A stretch of DNA of 64,000 bases from assembly GCA_016708875.1 (NCBI GenBank), contig JADJFA010000013.1, forward strand, positions 1 through 64,000. Reading direction: 5' to 3'. How positions within the stretch are numbered: the stretch's first letter is position 1; the number at the start of each line of letters is the position of its first letter. The translations under genes were made by a program, and so were the position numbers. Positions 1 to 8,497 of this stretch are shown here, piece after piece. The notes under the pieces are model-generated. The model was not told where the DNA came from. It saw only the letters and a program-made list of their open reading frames with translations, and did no database searches. This DNA comes from Lewinellaceae bacterium (GTDB taxonomy: Bacteria; Bacteroidota; Bacteroidia; Chitinophagales; Saprospiraceae).

Positions 1-1
1 T

Positions 2-280
2 ACGCTACAATACGATTATTGGCGACAAGGCATTATGAGTGAGGCGATTACAGCGGCCATGGAATACTGTTTTAAAGTCATGGATTTCCACAGTGTTGAA
101 GCCAATACTGATCCTGATAACGAGGGTTCGGGGGGCGTTTTGGAAAAACTTGGCTTTGTCCAGGAGGCCTATTTTCGGGAAAATTTCTACTTCGAAGGGC
201 AGTTTTTGGATTCTCGGATTTATTCAAAAATCAATCCGTACCATCCCAAACCCGCCGAAGTAGTTTATGGCCCGGATTAG
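2..280 (+). CDS. GNAT N-acetyltransferase, C-terminal part (5' end outside window)
   Basis: The reading frame is open from the window edge, so the N-terminal half lies outside. The visible 92 residues start with YDYWRQGIMSEAI, which matches the acetyl-CoA binding stretch (W-x-x-G-x-x-x-E-A) of RimJ/RimL-type acetyltransferases. They continue with the usual C-terminal pattern, an N..S..VLEKLGF segment followed by a beta-strand. The family acetylates N-termini of ribosomal proteins or small substrates; the substrate here cannot be told. An ATG at 35 is inside the conserved domain and is not the true start. Family call is firm, specificity unknown. Confidence 0.8.
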   Translation, partial: TLQYDYWRQGIMSEAITAAMEYCFKVMDFHSVEANTDPDNEGSGGVLEKLGFVQEAYFRENFYFEGQFLDSRIYSKINPYHPKPAEVVYGPD

Positions 281-346
281 CCGCTTTTGGCCGCTTCATT
301 GAGCGGTCACGAGAACTATCCCATCCCGCGCCCGTTTCCACCACAC

Positions 347-1441
347 ATGAAATTCAAACTCCTCCTGCTCATCGCCTTTTGCCAATTCCTCCATGTGGGC
401 AAAACGGCGGCACAAGTGATACGCCGCGATTCATTGCCACAAGAAACCCGCAGGGATTCCTCCCTAAGTTTTTTTGGTGTTCCGCTGCTGTTTTATAGCC
501 CCGACACCCGCTGGGGGATTGGCGCGGCAGGCATCGTCACTTTTCCTACACGGCCCCGTCGTTCCAATCTGACCTTTAATGTTTCCTATACACAGAACAA
601 GCAAATCCTCGTTTTTTTCCCCTTTCAATGGCTGAGCAACCAGAACCGTTACCGCGTGTATGGCGAGGTAGGATGGTACCGCTACCTATACCAGTACTTC
701 GGCATTGGCAATGAGTACCCAAACAGTTACATCGAAACTTACACGGCCAAATTTCCGCGCATCCGGGTCACGGCAGCCAAACGGGTTCAAGAACAGCACT
801 TGATCGGCCTGCGCGTTTTTCTGGATGTTTACAATATCATTTCTGCATCGCCCGACGGTGAAATTGCAAAAGGGGAGATTACTGGCGCAGACGGAGGGAT
901 TTCTTCTTCGGTAGGCCCGGTCTGGATATCAGACACCCGCGACAATGCTTTTTACCCAAAAAGTGGCTGGTTGACAGAAGTTGCCTTTACTGGCGAACAC
1001 CGGATTACAGGCAGTGACTATAAGTTTGCCCGATGCTCGCTTGATGTGGCGCGCTATTTCCATGTTGGCAAAAATGTATTGGCGATTCACGGGATAGGGA
1101 TTTTTACGGCAGGAGATGTGCCTTTTTTTCAATTGCCGCAAATAGGAGGCCCGCGCCGTTTGCGAGGCTATCCGGACGGGAAATTTCGTGATAAACACTT
1201 GCTTATGACACAAGCGGAATTTCGGTTTCCAATCGTTTGGCGATTCAAGGGGGTGGTGTTTGGCGGTGGCGGCACGGTGTTTGGCAAAGCGGGAGAATCG
1301 GCAAAATTCCGCCCCAATGGCGGTGCCGGATTGCGTATAGAATTTGATCGGCGACAAAAACTTCACCTTCGTATAGACTACGGGATTGGGGACGGCAAAG
1401 GCAATTCTGGGATTTACGTGACCTTGGGGGAGGCTTTTTGA
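347..1441 (+). CDS. Omp85-family outer-membrane beta-barrel protein (no POTRA domains)
   Basis: A 364-residue protein beginning with a signal peptide (MKFKLLLLIAFCQF, cleavage near TAAQ at about 23). I chose the ATG at 347 because an upstream TTG at 287 would put an unlikely leader before that signal peptide. The rest alternates polar and aromatic residues like a transmembrane barrel. It carries an LRGYPDGKFRD segment near residue 270, the (V/L)RG(F/Y) signature of Omp85/surface-antigen barrels that contacts the barrel lumen. It is too short for POTRA repeats, so it resembles stand-alone barrels of the patatin/TamA-like group rather than BamA. The role may be export or insertion of surface proteins; this is inference. 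A strong hairpin follows the stop. Confidence 0.75.
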   Translation: MKFKLLLLIAFCQFLHVGKTAAQVIRRDSLPQETRRDSSLSFFGVPLLFYSPDTRWGIGAAGIVTFPTRPRRSNLTFNVSYTQNKQILVFFPFQWLSNQNRYRVYGEVGWYRYLYQYFGIGNEYPNSYIETYTAKFPRIRVTAAKRVQEQHLIGLRVFLDVYNIISASPDGEIAKGEITGADGGISSSVGPVWISDTRDNAFYPKSGWLTEVAFTGEHRITGSDYKFARCSLDVARYFHVGKNVLAIHGIGIFTAGDVPFFQLPQIGGPRRLRGYPDGKFRDKHLLMTQAEFRFPIVWRFKGVVFGGGGTVFGKAGESAKFRPNGGAGLRIEFDRRQKLHLRIDYGIGDGKGNSGIYVTLGEAF

Positions 1442-1465
1442 CTATTAGCTGTGACTATACTATAA

Positions 1466-1500
1466 TGCGTTTACGAAACCTATCAGGTTTCGTAAACGTA
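1466..1500. terminator. 13-bp perfect hairpin after the Omp85 gene
   Basis: CGTTTACGAAACC at 1468-1480 pairs perfectly with GGTTTCGTAAACG at 1486-1498 around a TATCA loop. There is no clear T-tract, so it may be a weak terminator or an interspersed palindromic repeat. A second, smaller inverted pair (AAAGGT/ACCTTT) lies near 1530-1545. Confidence 0.5.
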
Positions 1501-1571
1501 TCACTAAGTCAAAGGTCCAAAGTCCAAAAGGTTTAAGACCTTTGTGGCTACATCCGCCTCCGCGCCTCACC

Positions 1572-1596
1572 GCTGCCAAAGGCTAAGTCGAGTAAA
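1572..1596 (-). repeat. 25-bp dispersed repeat, copy 1
   Basis: Read on the minus strand this is TTTACTCGACTTAGCCTTTGG followed by CAGC. A copy with two mismatches lies on the plus strand at 37327-37351. Both copies sit in the upstream region of a plus-strand gene (pyrH here, DUF2851 there). Confidence 0.5.
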
Positions 1597-1631
1597 TGCG
1601 CTAAGGCGGATAAAAAATCAAACACAACTCA

Positions 1632-2348
1632 ATGGGCGCACTCAAATACCACCGCATTCTCCTCAAACTTTCCGGCGAGAGCCTGATGGGCAGCCAGAAA
1701 TTCGGCATCACTGCCGAAATGTTACAGCACTACGCCCATCAAATCAAGCAGTTGCGCGACATGGGGGTGGAAGTGGCGGTAGTAATCGGTGGGGGAAATA
1801 TTTTCCGTGGCATACAATCAGACGGCACTGGAATTGACAGTGTGACAGGCGATTACATGGGAATGCTCGCAACCGTCATCAATGGCCTCGCGCTCCAAAG
1901 CGCGCTCGAAAGTATCGGGGTGCAAACACGGGTGATGACGGCTTTGAAAATGGAAAACGTGGCTGAGCCATACATCCGTCGCCGCGCTATCCGACATCTG
2001 GAAAAAGGCCGCGTGGTCATCTGCGCTGCCGGAACGGGCAATCCGTTTTTTACCACCGACTCTGCCGCTGCGCTCCGCGCCAACGAAATCGGCGCCCACG
2101 CTATCCTCAAAGGCACTCGGGTAGATGGCATCTATACTGCCGACCCGGAGAAAGACCCCATGGCGATCAAATTTGATACACTCACCTTCGCCAGGGTCAT
2201 CAGCCTCGGCCTCGAAGTGATGGACATGACGGCCTTCACACTCTGCCAGGAAAACAATATGCCGATCATCGTTTTTGACATTAATGGGCCAGAGAATCTG
2301 CCGGATATCGTGCTGGGTAAATCTGTGGGGACTTTGGTGGAAGGGTAG
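1632..2348 (+). CDS. pyrH: UMP kinase
   Basis: The 238-residue length and motif order are those of bacterial UMP kinase, which phosphorylates UMP to UDP with ATP in pyrimidine nucleotide synthesis in the cytoplasm. Visible are the N-terminal LLKLSGESL strand-loop (residues 10-18), GGGNIFRG at 53-60 in the nucleotide-binding site, a GDYMGMLATVINGLAL helix that contacts UMP, GTGNPFFTTDSAAALRA, and KGTRVDGIYTADPEKDP near residue 160. The start is the ATG just before GALKYHR, and the C-terminal end fits the family. In many bacteria pyrH sits beside frr or tsf; neither is here. The next plus-strand gene starts about 50 bases downstream. Confidence 0.96.
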   Translation: MGALKYHRILLKLSGESLMGSQKFGITAEMLQHYAHQIKQLRDMGVEVAVVIGGGNIFRGIQSDGTGIDSVTGDYMGMLATVINGLALQSALESIGVQTRVMTALKMENVAEPYIRRRAIRHLEKGRVVICAAGTGNPFFTTDSAAALRANEIGAHAILKGTRVDGIYTADPEKDPMAIKFDTLTFARVISLGLEVMDMTAFTLCQENNMPIIVFDINGPENLPDIVLGKSVGTLVEG

Positions 2349-2430
2349 GGTGGTAAGCAGTAGCAGTAGGCAATGGCAGTTGGCAGGATCGGTGGCAGTA
2401 GTGAACTTGAAACTTTCAACTTTGAACTTC
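2349..2430. repeat. Short-word repeat spacer between pyrH and radical SAM gene
   Basis: The spacer is made of degenerate repeated words (AGTAGCAGTAGGCAATGGCAG, then GAACTTGAAACTTTCAAC). The reading frame of the next gene runs through it, but composition and similarity to other spacers in the window suggest it is mostly noncoding. This makes the true start of the next gene uncertain. Confidence 0.5.
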
Positions 2431-3393
2431 CACGATTCCCTCAACTTCCTCTCCAAACTCACCCCACGCCGGGTCTGGAATTTTGCCCAAGTCCTCGCTT
2501 CTTTTTATTGGTCAAAATGGACCCGAAGGGCGGTGCAATGGGGAGTGCCCGTCACGGTCAGCATAGAACCAACCACGGCCTGCAATTTGCGCTGTCCCGA
2601 ATGCCCCAGCGGACTCCGGGCGTTCAGCCGCGATACCGGGAATTTGAAGGAAGATTTTTTCCGCAAAACCATCGGGGAATTACACCGCGAGCTTCTTTAC
2701 CTGATCTTTTATTTCCAGGGCGAACCATACATCAACCCCAAGTTTTTAGACATGGTGGCGTTTGCCCACAGCAAAAAAATATACACCATCACCAGTACCA
2801 ACGGGCATTTTCTCGACGACGACAATGCCCGCCGAACAGTAGAATCTGGTCTTGACCGATTGATCATTTCGGTGGACGGCACCACTCAGGAAATCTATGA
2901 ACAATACCGGATCGCCGGGAAACTAGACACTGTTTTGGAAGGGGCGCGAAACATCGTGCAATGGAAAAAGAAGTTAAAAAGCCGCAGCCCTTACCTTATT
3001 TTTCAATTTCTTGTGGTGCGGCCCAACGAGCATCAAATACCCGAAATCTATCGGCTCGCCAAAGAAATCGGTGTGGATGAAGTGAAGTTGAAAACCGCGC
3101 AAGTGTATGATTATGAACAAGGTAACTCGCTCATCCCAACGCTTGACCAATACGCTCGTTACCGCCAAATGCCCAATGGAAATTGGCAAGTGAAACACGC
3201 GCTTACCCCGCATTGCTGGAAACTTTGGCATTCCTGCGTGATCACCTGGGACGGTATCGTAGTGCCTTGCTGTTTTGACAAAGACGCGCAATACAAACTC
3301 GGCGATTTGAAAACGACAACTTTTCGTGCTCTTTGGCATTCGCCAACGTACTATGATTTTCGGCGGGCTATCCTTAGGGGCGTGATCAGATAG
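2401..3393 (+). CDS. Radical SAM/SPASM domain protein, 3' end frameshifted
   Basis: The protein has the S-adenosylmethionine 4Fe-4S motif CNLRCPEC (Cys 61, 65 and 68 if GTG 2401 is the start; TTG 2422 is an alternative). A SPASM domain near residues 270-300 has HCWKLWHSCVITWDGIVVPCC. Such enzymes use radical chemistry to modify peptides or other substrates through extra FeS clusters; the substrate is unknown. As written it stops at 3393, but shifting one base after AGGGG at 3377-3380 gives RDQIDICQNCTEGCNVWV, ending at a TGA at 3435-3437. That stretch is the usual end of SPASM proteins with the last cluster cysteines. The G4 run is therefore probably one base short. Family sure, intactness doubtful. 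Confidence 0.85.
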   Translation: MNLKLSTLNFHDSLNFLSKLTPRRVWNFAQVLASFYWSKWTRRAVQWGVPVTVSIEPTTACNLRCPECPSGLRAFSRDTGNLKEDFFRKTIGELHRELLYLIFYFQGEPYINPKFLDMVAFAHSKKIYTITSTNGHFLDDDNARRTVESGLDRLIISVDGTTQEIYEQYRIAGKLDTVLEGARNIVQWKKKLKSRSPYLIFQFLVVRPNEHQIPEIYRLAKEIGVDEVKLKTAQVYDYEQGNSLIPTLDQYARYRQMPNGNWQVKHALTPHCWKLWHSCVITWDGIVVPCCFDKDAQYKLGDLKTTTFRALWHSPTYYDFRRAILRGVIR

Positions 3394-3437
3394 ACATTTG
3401 TCAGAATTGCACGGAGGGGTGTAATGTTTGGGTGTGA

Positions 3438-3524
3438 GAAGTTTCAAGTTTGCAAGTGTCAAGTTTGCAAGTTGGAAGCGAGATGAAGCACGATTTCCCG
3501 TCCTTTGTCCCTTCAATTTTTACC
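3438..3524. repeat. Short-word repeat spacer before the J-domain gene
   Basis: The words TTTCAAGTTTGCAAGTGTCAAGTTTGCAAGTTGG recur with small changes, much like the spacer at 2400-2430. In-frame TTG and ATG codons lie inside it (3450, 3483), but a start at ATG 3525 is preferred. Confidence 0.45.
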
Positions 3525-4649
3525 ATGAAAAAAGACCTGTTTGCGGAAGTTGTGGTCAAGAAAGGAGTAGACAAAAAACTGCTCAGCCCACAGCAGAAAG
3601 AATTCAACCGCCTCACCAAAAAAATCACAGAAACCCGTGAGCAAATTCAAATGCTTGATGGGCTTGGTGAGCGTCTTAACAAACGTGCCGCCCTCGAACT
3701 GAAGCCGCTGGTGGACAAGCATCAAACCCATCGTGCGGACACGGTGCGGCTGCTCGACCGGATGTTTCGCAACCACAAGTTCAACAAATCGGAGACCAAA
3801 AAACTCCAACACCTCATCACGGAGATGAGTTTTGAACTGGCCGATGCGGGTTTTGATGATTTGAAAGAAATTTACAATTTCCACAGTCCAGATAAAGATT
3901 TTGACGCTGCCAATGCCGAAACGGAAGAGCTGACGCTCGCCAGGATGAAGGAGATGGCAACCAGTATGTACGACATCGAATTCGACGATGATGCCGATGT
4001 AGACACTGCCGATAAACTCAGGGCCTATGTTGCCGGAAAATTGGCTGAACGCGAGGTTGCCGAGGAACAACAAGCCCATAAAACCAAATCCCGCAAATCC
4101 GAAAAGCCCAAGACAGCGCAACAGATCAAAGCTGAGGCCAAACGAGCAGCACAAGAAGAAAAACGAAAACAGGAGGAAAAGAAAATCTCCCAGACTGTCC
4201 GGGAAGTATATATGGATTTGGTGAAGGCATTCCACCCCGACCGCGAACCAGATGAGACTGAAAAAATCCGAAAAACCGCCATTTTACAGCGGGTCACCGC
4301 CGCATACGAGGCCAACGATTTGCTCGCCTTGTTGCAACTCCAACTCGAATTGGAGCGCATTGACGGCAGCCATCTTGACGCTCTGGCCGACGACAAACTT
4401 CGTTATTTCAACAAAAGCCTCCTCAGTCAACTGGCAGAACTCACGGATGAACTTTGGGAAATTGAACGCCAGTTAGCGCAACTGGCCAATATCAGCCACT
4501 TCGGTTATTTTAACCCCAGGCAGGTGGAATGGGCGTTTGAAAAAAGCCTCAAAGACATCAAAAAAGAAATCAAAGGGATGAAGCAAAACCTGGAATTGCT
4601 TCGGGATTTTAAGACTTTGAAGGAATGGTTGAGGGGGTATTGGTTTTAG
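3525..4649 (+). CDS. J-domain-containing coiled-coil protein
   Basis: A 374-residue, highly charged, probably cytosolic protein without signal peptide. Residues 25-75 and 165-215 look like coiled coil rich in K and E. Residues about 220-260 form a J-domain: a basic helix (REVYMDLVKAF), the invariant HPD tripeptide at 237-239, and a following helix (KIRKTAILQRVTAAYE). J-domains stimulate ATP hydrolysis by DnaK. The domain is internal and there is no Gly/Phe linker or zinc-finger region, so this is not DnaJ/CbpA but a specialised J-protein, client unknown. The C-terminal 110 residues are again helical. It lies 88 bases after the SPASM gene on the same strand. Confidence 0.75.
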   Translation: MKKDLFAEVVVKKGVDKKLLSPQQKEFNRLTKKITETREQIQMLDGLGERLNKRAALELKPLVDKHQTHRADTVRLLDRMFRNHKFNKSETKKLQHLITEMSFELADAGFDDLKEIYNFHSPDKDFDAANAETEELTLARMKEMATSMYDIEFDDDADVDTADKLRAYVAGKLAEREVAEEQQAHKTKSRKSEKPKTAQQIKAEAKRAAQEEKRKQEEKKISQTVREVYMDLVKAFHPDREPDETEKIRKTAILQRVTAAYEANDLLALLQLQLELERIDGSHLDALADDKLRYFNKSLLSQLAELTDELWEIERQLAQLANISHFGYFNPRQVEWAFEKSLKDIKKEIKGMKQNLELLRDFKTLKEWLRGYWF

Positions 4650-4814
4650 CTGCCACCGTCTCAAGAGAATGTCTAACGTATCTCTGTTAAGACTTCAAAG
4701 TTGTCCACCCGTTGAAAAGCAACAATACCTCAAACCAATGTTCTGGAAAAACAAAAAAATCGGTCCGACCACTTGGTAGGTTCTGTGCTGTTCGTATTCA
4801 AGCCCAGTATTTCT

Positions 4815-4822
4815 TACTTTTG
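4815..4822 (+). promoter_or_regulatory. Bacteroidota -7 box (TACTTTTG) upstream of nuclease-like gene
   Basis: TACTTTTG matches the TAnnTTTG consensus and lies 45 bases before the ATG at 4868. No good TTTG element is seen at the expected upstream distance, so the call rests on the -7 box only. Confidence 0.5.
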
Positions 4823-4867
4823 TCAGCCTAAGATTTCCATTTTTTCCAAAAGAACACAGCGCCAAAT

Positions 4868-5404
4868 ATGAAACCGCCTCATCTCCAAATATTCGAAGAC
4901 CTGCCTGCACATGAGTTTTTCAAAACGAGCAAGAAGGCAGCCAAGACATTCAAAATTATGGGGGATTACCCGGATGCTTTGGGCTACGATGAAGAGACGG
5001 GTGGCTTCTTTGCCCTGCATCGCAGACATTCCGCAACCGGATTAGAACAGAATTGGGTGTTTGTCTGTACCTAAAAAGCTGGGATTTGCGGTGACGCTAT
5101 TGGAAGAAGCGGGCAGTTTTGTTGCCGCAGACGTTCAAATGGAACAGAAATCTTTGAAATCAAGCGAATTTCTAATGCCCGCAACATCGAACGTGCCGTG
5201 GTATTCCAATTCCGAACGGCCTACCGCAAATCGAAAAATCTAATCTTGCACATCGAACAAAGAGTGGAATTCGGTTCGCTGAGAAATGCACTTTTCAAAG
5301 GATGTCAAAAATATGCCTCGATACAAACGGTTTGGGTCGTGGTGGGAATCGTTCTCTGGCAATTTGATCGCATTACCATTTTGAAGGGCAAGCACCGATT
5401 CTAA
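4868..5404 (+). pseudogene. Degraded nuclease/toxin-like gene (CdiA C-terminal-type nuclease fold)
   Basis: No single frame spans this gene, but three consecutive segments read as one protein of about 180 residues. The first (4868-5050) has YDEETGGFFALHRRHS. The second (5060-5137, other frame) has KKLGFAVTLLEEAG. The third (5138-5404, back in the first frame) has NGTEIFEIKRISNARNIERA and then YRKSKNLILHIEQ. The order (a long hydrophobic-basic helix, D/N-G-T-x-I-x-E-I-K, then N-I-x-R-A and K-S-x-N-L-I-L) resembles small nuclease domains found at the C-termini of contact-dependent or phage-borne toxins. That assignment is by pattern only. Two compensating indels, or two base-calling errors, break it. 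No obvious immunity gene follows; it may be an orphan. Confidence 0.5.
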
Positions 5405-5410
5405 AAAATT

Positions 5411-5442
5411 GGGGCGAGTTACGGTCTGTTGTAACTCGCCCC
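5411..5442 (-). terminator. 12-bp hairpin with T-tract on the minus strand
   Basis: GGGGCGAGTTAC (5411-5422) pairs perfectly with GTAACTCGCCCC (5431-5442). On the minus strand the stem is followed by AATTTTTTAG, as expected of an intrinsic terminator for the leftward aconitase gene about 150 bases upstream. The remaining 5443-5592 holds only AATCCGCGAAA-type short repeats. Confidence 0.6.
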
Positions 5443-5592
5443 ATGTAGGCAGCGGAGCGCACCCCGCTATAATAGTACAAAAGTATGCTTTTTTGTCTTA
5501 AATACTTAGAACAATTTTTACCTCAATTCAAGAATCCGCGAAAATCAGCCCAATCCGCGAAATCTCTGACTGGCGTCAGGCAGGCGCGTTCC

Positions 5593-7866
5593 CTACTTCA
5601 TCCCAAAATCCTTCCGAATCTTGTTCAACGCACTCCCAGACTGCACCCACTCAATCTGGGCATCATTGTAGGTATGGTTCACGTCGAATTTTTCTGTGGT
5701 GCCGTCTGAGTGCGAAAGCACGATTTGGAGCGGCTTTCCGGGGGCGAATTTATCGAACCCTAGGATGCTTACTTTGTCGTCCTGGCGCACCTTGTCGTAA
5801 TCCGCAGGGTTGGCAAAAGTCAGCGCCAGCATGCCCTGCTTTTTCAGGTTGGTTTGGTGGATACGCGCGAAGGATTTCACGACCACTGCTTTCACACCCA
5901 GGTAGCGAGGTTCCATTGCAGCGTGTTCGCGGCTGCTTCCTTCTCCGAGGTTTTCTTCGCCGAAAATGATGGTGCTGATGCCTTTTTTCTGGTACAACCG
6001 TGCTGAAGCCGGGACTTCCATGAACTGGCCATTTTCCAGGTTGAGCACTTTATTCCGTTCGCCGTTGAAGGCGTTTTCGGCGCCGATATAGCAGTTGTTC
6101 GAGATGTTTTCGAGGTGGCCGCGGTATTTGAGCCAGGGGCCAGCCATCGAAATATGGTCGGTGGTACATTTCCCTTTTGCTTTGATGAGCACACGCATGT
6201 CGCTCAATTCGCTGTTCGTGATGGGCTTAAACGGCTTGAGCAATTGCAAGCGGTTGCTGTCTTTGGCGACTGCGATTTTGATCGCGCCTTTGGCCGGAGC
6301 AATATAACCAGCGTCTTCTACGGCGAATCCCGCTTTTGGTAATTCGATTCCTTTCGGAGGGTCGAGCTTTACAGTTTCGCCTTTTTTATTGATCAAAACG
6401 CCTTTTTTCGGATTGAAAGTCAGGTCGCCCGCAATGGCAAACGCCGTCACGATTTCGGGCGAAGCCACAAAAGCGTGGGTGTTTGGATTACCGTCATTTC
6501 GCTTGGAAAAGTTGCGGTTGTACGAGGTCATGATGGAGTTCGGGCGGTTCTGGTCGTCAATATGCCGTGCCCATTGGCCGATACAGGGGCCGCAGGCATT
6601 GGCGAGCACCATGCCACCGATTTTTTCAAAATCACGCAAAAGTCCGTCGCGCTCGGCGGTGAACCTGATCAGTTCCGAACCCGGTGTAATGGTGAATTCA
6701 GACCTGACTTCGATGCCTTTTTCATGTGCCTGGCGCGCTATAGAGGCCGCGCGGGTGAGGTCTTCATAACTGGAATTGGTGCATGAGCCAATGAGGCCTA
6801 CCTCCAATTTCGCAGGGTATTTGTTCTTTTTGACAGCTGCGGCAAATTTCGAGAGCGGCCAAGCCAAGTCTGGCGTAAATGGCCCGTTGATGTGCGGCTC
6901 GAGTTTGCTCAGATCAATTTCAATAACCTGATCGAAGTATTTCTCCGGGTTGGCGTAGCATTCGGCATCGCCCGTGAGGTAGTCAGCGACCTTGTTGCAC
7001 ATCGAAGCGACCTTGCTGCGACCCGTGGCTTTTAGGTACCGCGCCATGCTTTTGTCGTATCCAAAAGTCGAGGTCGTGGCGCCGATTTCCGCTCCCATGT
7101 TGCAGATCGTGCCTTTGCCTGTGGCGCTTATACTTTGTGCTCCGGGGCCAAAATATTCTACAATGGCACCAGTGCCGCCTTTTACCGTAAGGATGCCAGC
7201 CACTTTCAAAATTACGTCTTTTGGTGAAGTCCAACCGCGCAGTTTGCCGGTGAGTTTTACACCAATGAGTTTTGGCATTTGGAGTTCCCAGGCCATGCCG
7301 CTCATGGCATCCACTGCGTCTGCACCTCCTACGCCGATGGCGACCATTCCGAGACCGCCAGCGTTAACGGTGTGCGAGTCAGTACCAATCATCATGCCGC
7401 CTGGGAAAGCGTAATTTTCCAGAACGATTTGGTGAATGATGCCCGCACCAGGTTTCCAGAATCCGATGCCGTATTTTTGTGAAACAGTAGACAGGAAGTC
7501 GAATACTTCTTTGTTTTTATCCAAAGCGACAATCATGTCTTTTTCTGCGCCTACTTCCGCAGTGATGAGGTGGTCGCAGTGAACGGTGCTGGGAACGGCT
7601 ACTTTTTTACGACCACAGGTCATGAATTGCAACAAGGCCATTTGAGCAGTCGCGTCCTGCATGGCCACGCGGTCCACCTGAAAAAACACATAATCGCCGC
7701 CGCGTTTGTAGTCGGCAAGCGGGTTGTCGGGGTGCAGGTGGGCGAAAAGGATTTTTTCGGAAAGAGTGAGGGGGCGTTTCAGTTTGGCTTTGGCTGCGTC
7801 TACGCGGGCGGGGAGATTGGCGTAAAACGCCTTGAGCATTTTAAGATCGAATATTGTCGAGGCCAT
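5593..7866 (-). CDS. acn: Aconitate hydratase
   Basis: A 757-residue aconitase of the mitochondrial-type subfamily, converting citrate to isocitrate through cis-aconitate in the TCA cycle. The three cysteines of the 4Fe-4S cluster are visible: Cys362 in GSCTNSSYED, and Cys425 and Cys428 in ANACGPCIGQW. The 63-residue and 3-residue spacings equal those of the well-studied enzyme. The swivel domain near the C-terminus has the conserved GEENLGEGSSREHAAMEPR. I chose the ATG at 7866 (MASTIFDLKM); the upstream TTG at 7896 falls in the promoter. It is a single-gene unit, divergent from the sigma-factor gene. Nothing is unusual in the sequence. Confidence 0.95.
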   Translation of the reverse strand: MASTIFDLKMLKAFYANLPARVDAAKAKLKRPLTLSEKILFAHLHPDNPLADYKRGGDYVFFQVDRVAMQDATAQMALLQFMTCGRKKVAVPSTVHCDHLITAEVGAEKDMIVALDKNKEVFDFLSTVSQKYGIGFWKPGAGIIHQIVLENYAFPGGMMIGTDSHTVNAGGLGMVAIGVGGADAVDAMSGMAWELQMPKLIGVKLTGKLRGWTSPKDVILKVAGILTVKGGTGAIVEYFGPGAQSISATGKGTICNMGAEIGATTSTFGYDKSMARYLKATGRSKVASMCNKVADYLTGDAECYANPEKYFDQVIEIDLSKLEPHINGPFTPDLAWPLSKFAAAVKKNKYPAKLEVGLIGSCTNSSYEDLTRAASIARQAHEKGIEVRSEFTITPGSELIRFTAERDGLLRDFEKIGGMVLANACGPCIGQWARHIDDQNRPNSIMTSYNRNFSKRNDGNPNTHAFVASPEIVTAFAIAGDLTFNPKKGVLINKKGETVKLDPPKGIELPKAGFAVEDAGYIAPAKGAIKIAVAKDSNRLQLLKPFKPITNSELSDMRVLIKAKGKCTTDHISMAGPWLKYRGHLENISNNCYIGAENAFNGERNKVLNLENGQFMEVPASARLYQKKGISTIIFGEENLGEGSSREHAAMEPRYLGVKAVVVKSFARIHQTNLKKQGMLALTFANPADYDKVRQDDKVSILGFDKFAPGKPLQIVLSHSDGTTEKFDVNHTYNDAQIEWVQSGSALNKIRKDFGMK

Positions 7867-7893
7867 TTTTTGTGTTTTTGTCAAAAAAGTGCG

Positions 7894-7901
7894 CAAATGT
7901 A
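7894..7901 (-). promoter_or_regulatory. -7 box (TACATTTG) of the aconitase gene
   Basis: On the minus strand TACATTTG fits TAnnTTTG and ends 27 bases before the ATG at 7866, leaving a leader of about 20 bases. It supports the chosen start codon. Confidence 0.6.
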
Positions 7902-8002
7902 GGTGTTTTGCGACTTAAAGGGAACGAGCATAGAAGGAAAAAGTTTGTACTTCTGTAATGTTTCTCGTCATCTTGCGACTAATCTATTAAAAGCAAAACC
8001 TA

Positions 8003-8497
8003 GTGGCTTCACCTGACAAAGCATTCGTCCAACTCTTGTTGCAACAACAGAACATCGTGCATAAAATCTGTCGGGCGTATTGCCCTTTGGAGGAAGACCG
8101 ACGTGACCTTTTTCAAGAAATTGCACTGCAACTCTGGCGGGCTTATCCCAATTTTCGGAACGAGGCAAAGGAAAGCACCTGGATTTACCGCATTGCGCTC
8201 AACGTGGCCATCTCAAGCCACCGAAAAACTCGACCTCAGCCTATTGGTCCATTGACAAAAATCATGCACCAAATCCCAAACGAGGAATCGGACACCGAGG
8301 AGCGGGTTGCAATGCTGTACCAAGCCTTGTATACCCTTTCGGATGTGGAAAAAGCGCTCTTGCTGCTCAGTTTTGAAGAAAAAACCAACGACGAAATTGC
8401 TGAACTCACTGGCTTGACGCCCAATAATATTCGAGTGAAAATGCACCGCATCCGCGAAAAACTCCGCGCCCACTTCCTAACCATTCATTCAACATGA
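8003..8497 (+). CDS. ECF-type RNA polymerase sigma factor
   Basis: A 164-residue protein with sigma region 2 (YCPLEEDRRDLFQEIALQLW, residues about 27-46, then STWIYRIALNVAIS) and region 4 helix-turn-helix (KTNDEIAELTGLTPNNIRVK, near 131-150). It lacks regions 1 and 3, as ECF factors do. It begins with GTG at 8003; no better ATG lies upstream. Its stop overlaps the start of the next gene by four bases (ATGA), so the two are translated together. The partner is a small membrane protein and could hold the sigma factor inactive, but that is inference from context only. Confidence 0.88.
   Translation: MASPDKAFVQLLLQQQNIVHKICRAYCPLEEDRRDLFQEIALQLWRAYPNFRNEAKESTWIYRIALNVAISSHRKTRPQPIGPLTKIMHQIPNEESDTEERVAMLYQALYTLSDVEKALLLLSFEEKTNDEIAELTGLTPNNIRVKMHRIREKLRAHFLTIHST

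Noticed and set aside
2275..2400. N-terminal extension of the radical SAM protein into pyrH
   Set aside because: It overlaps pyrH and crosses a low-complexity spacer; no conserved sequence.
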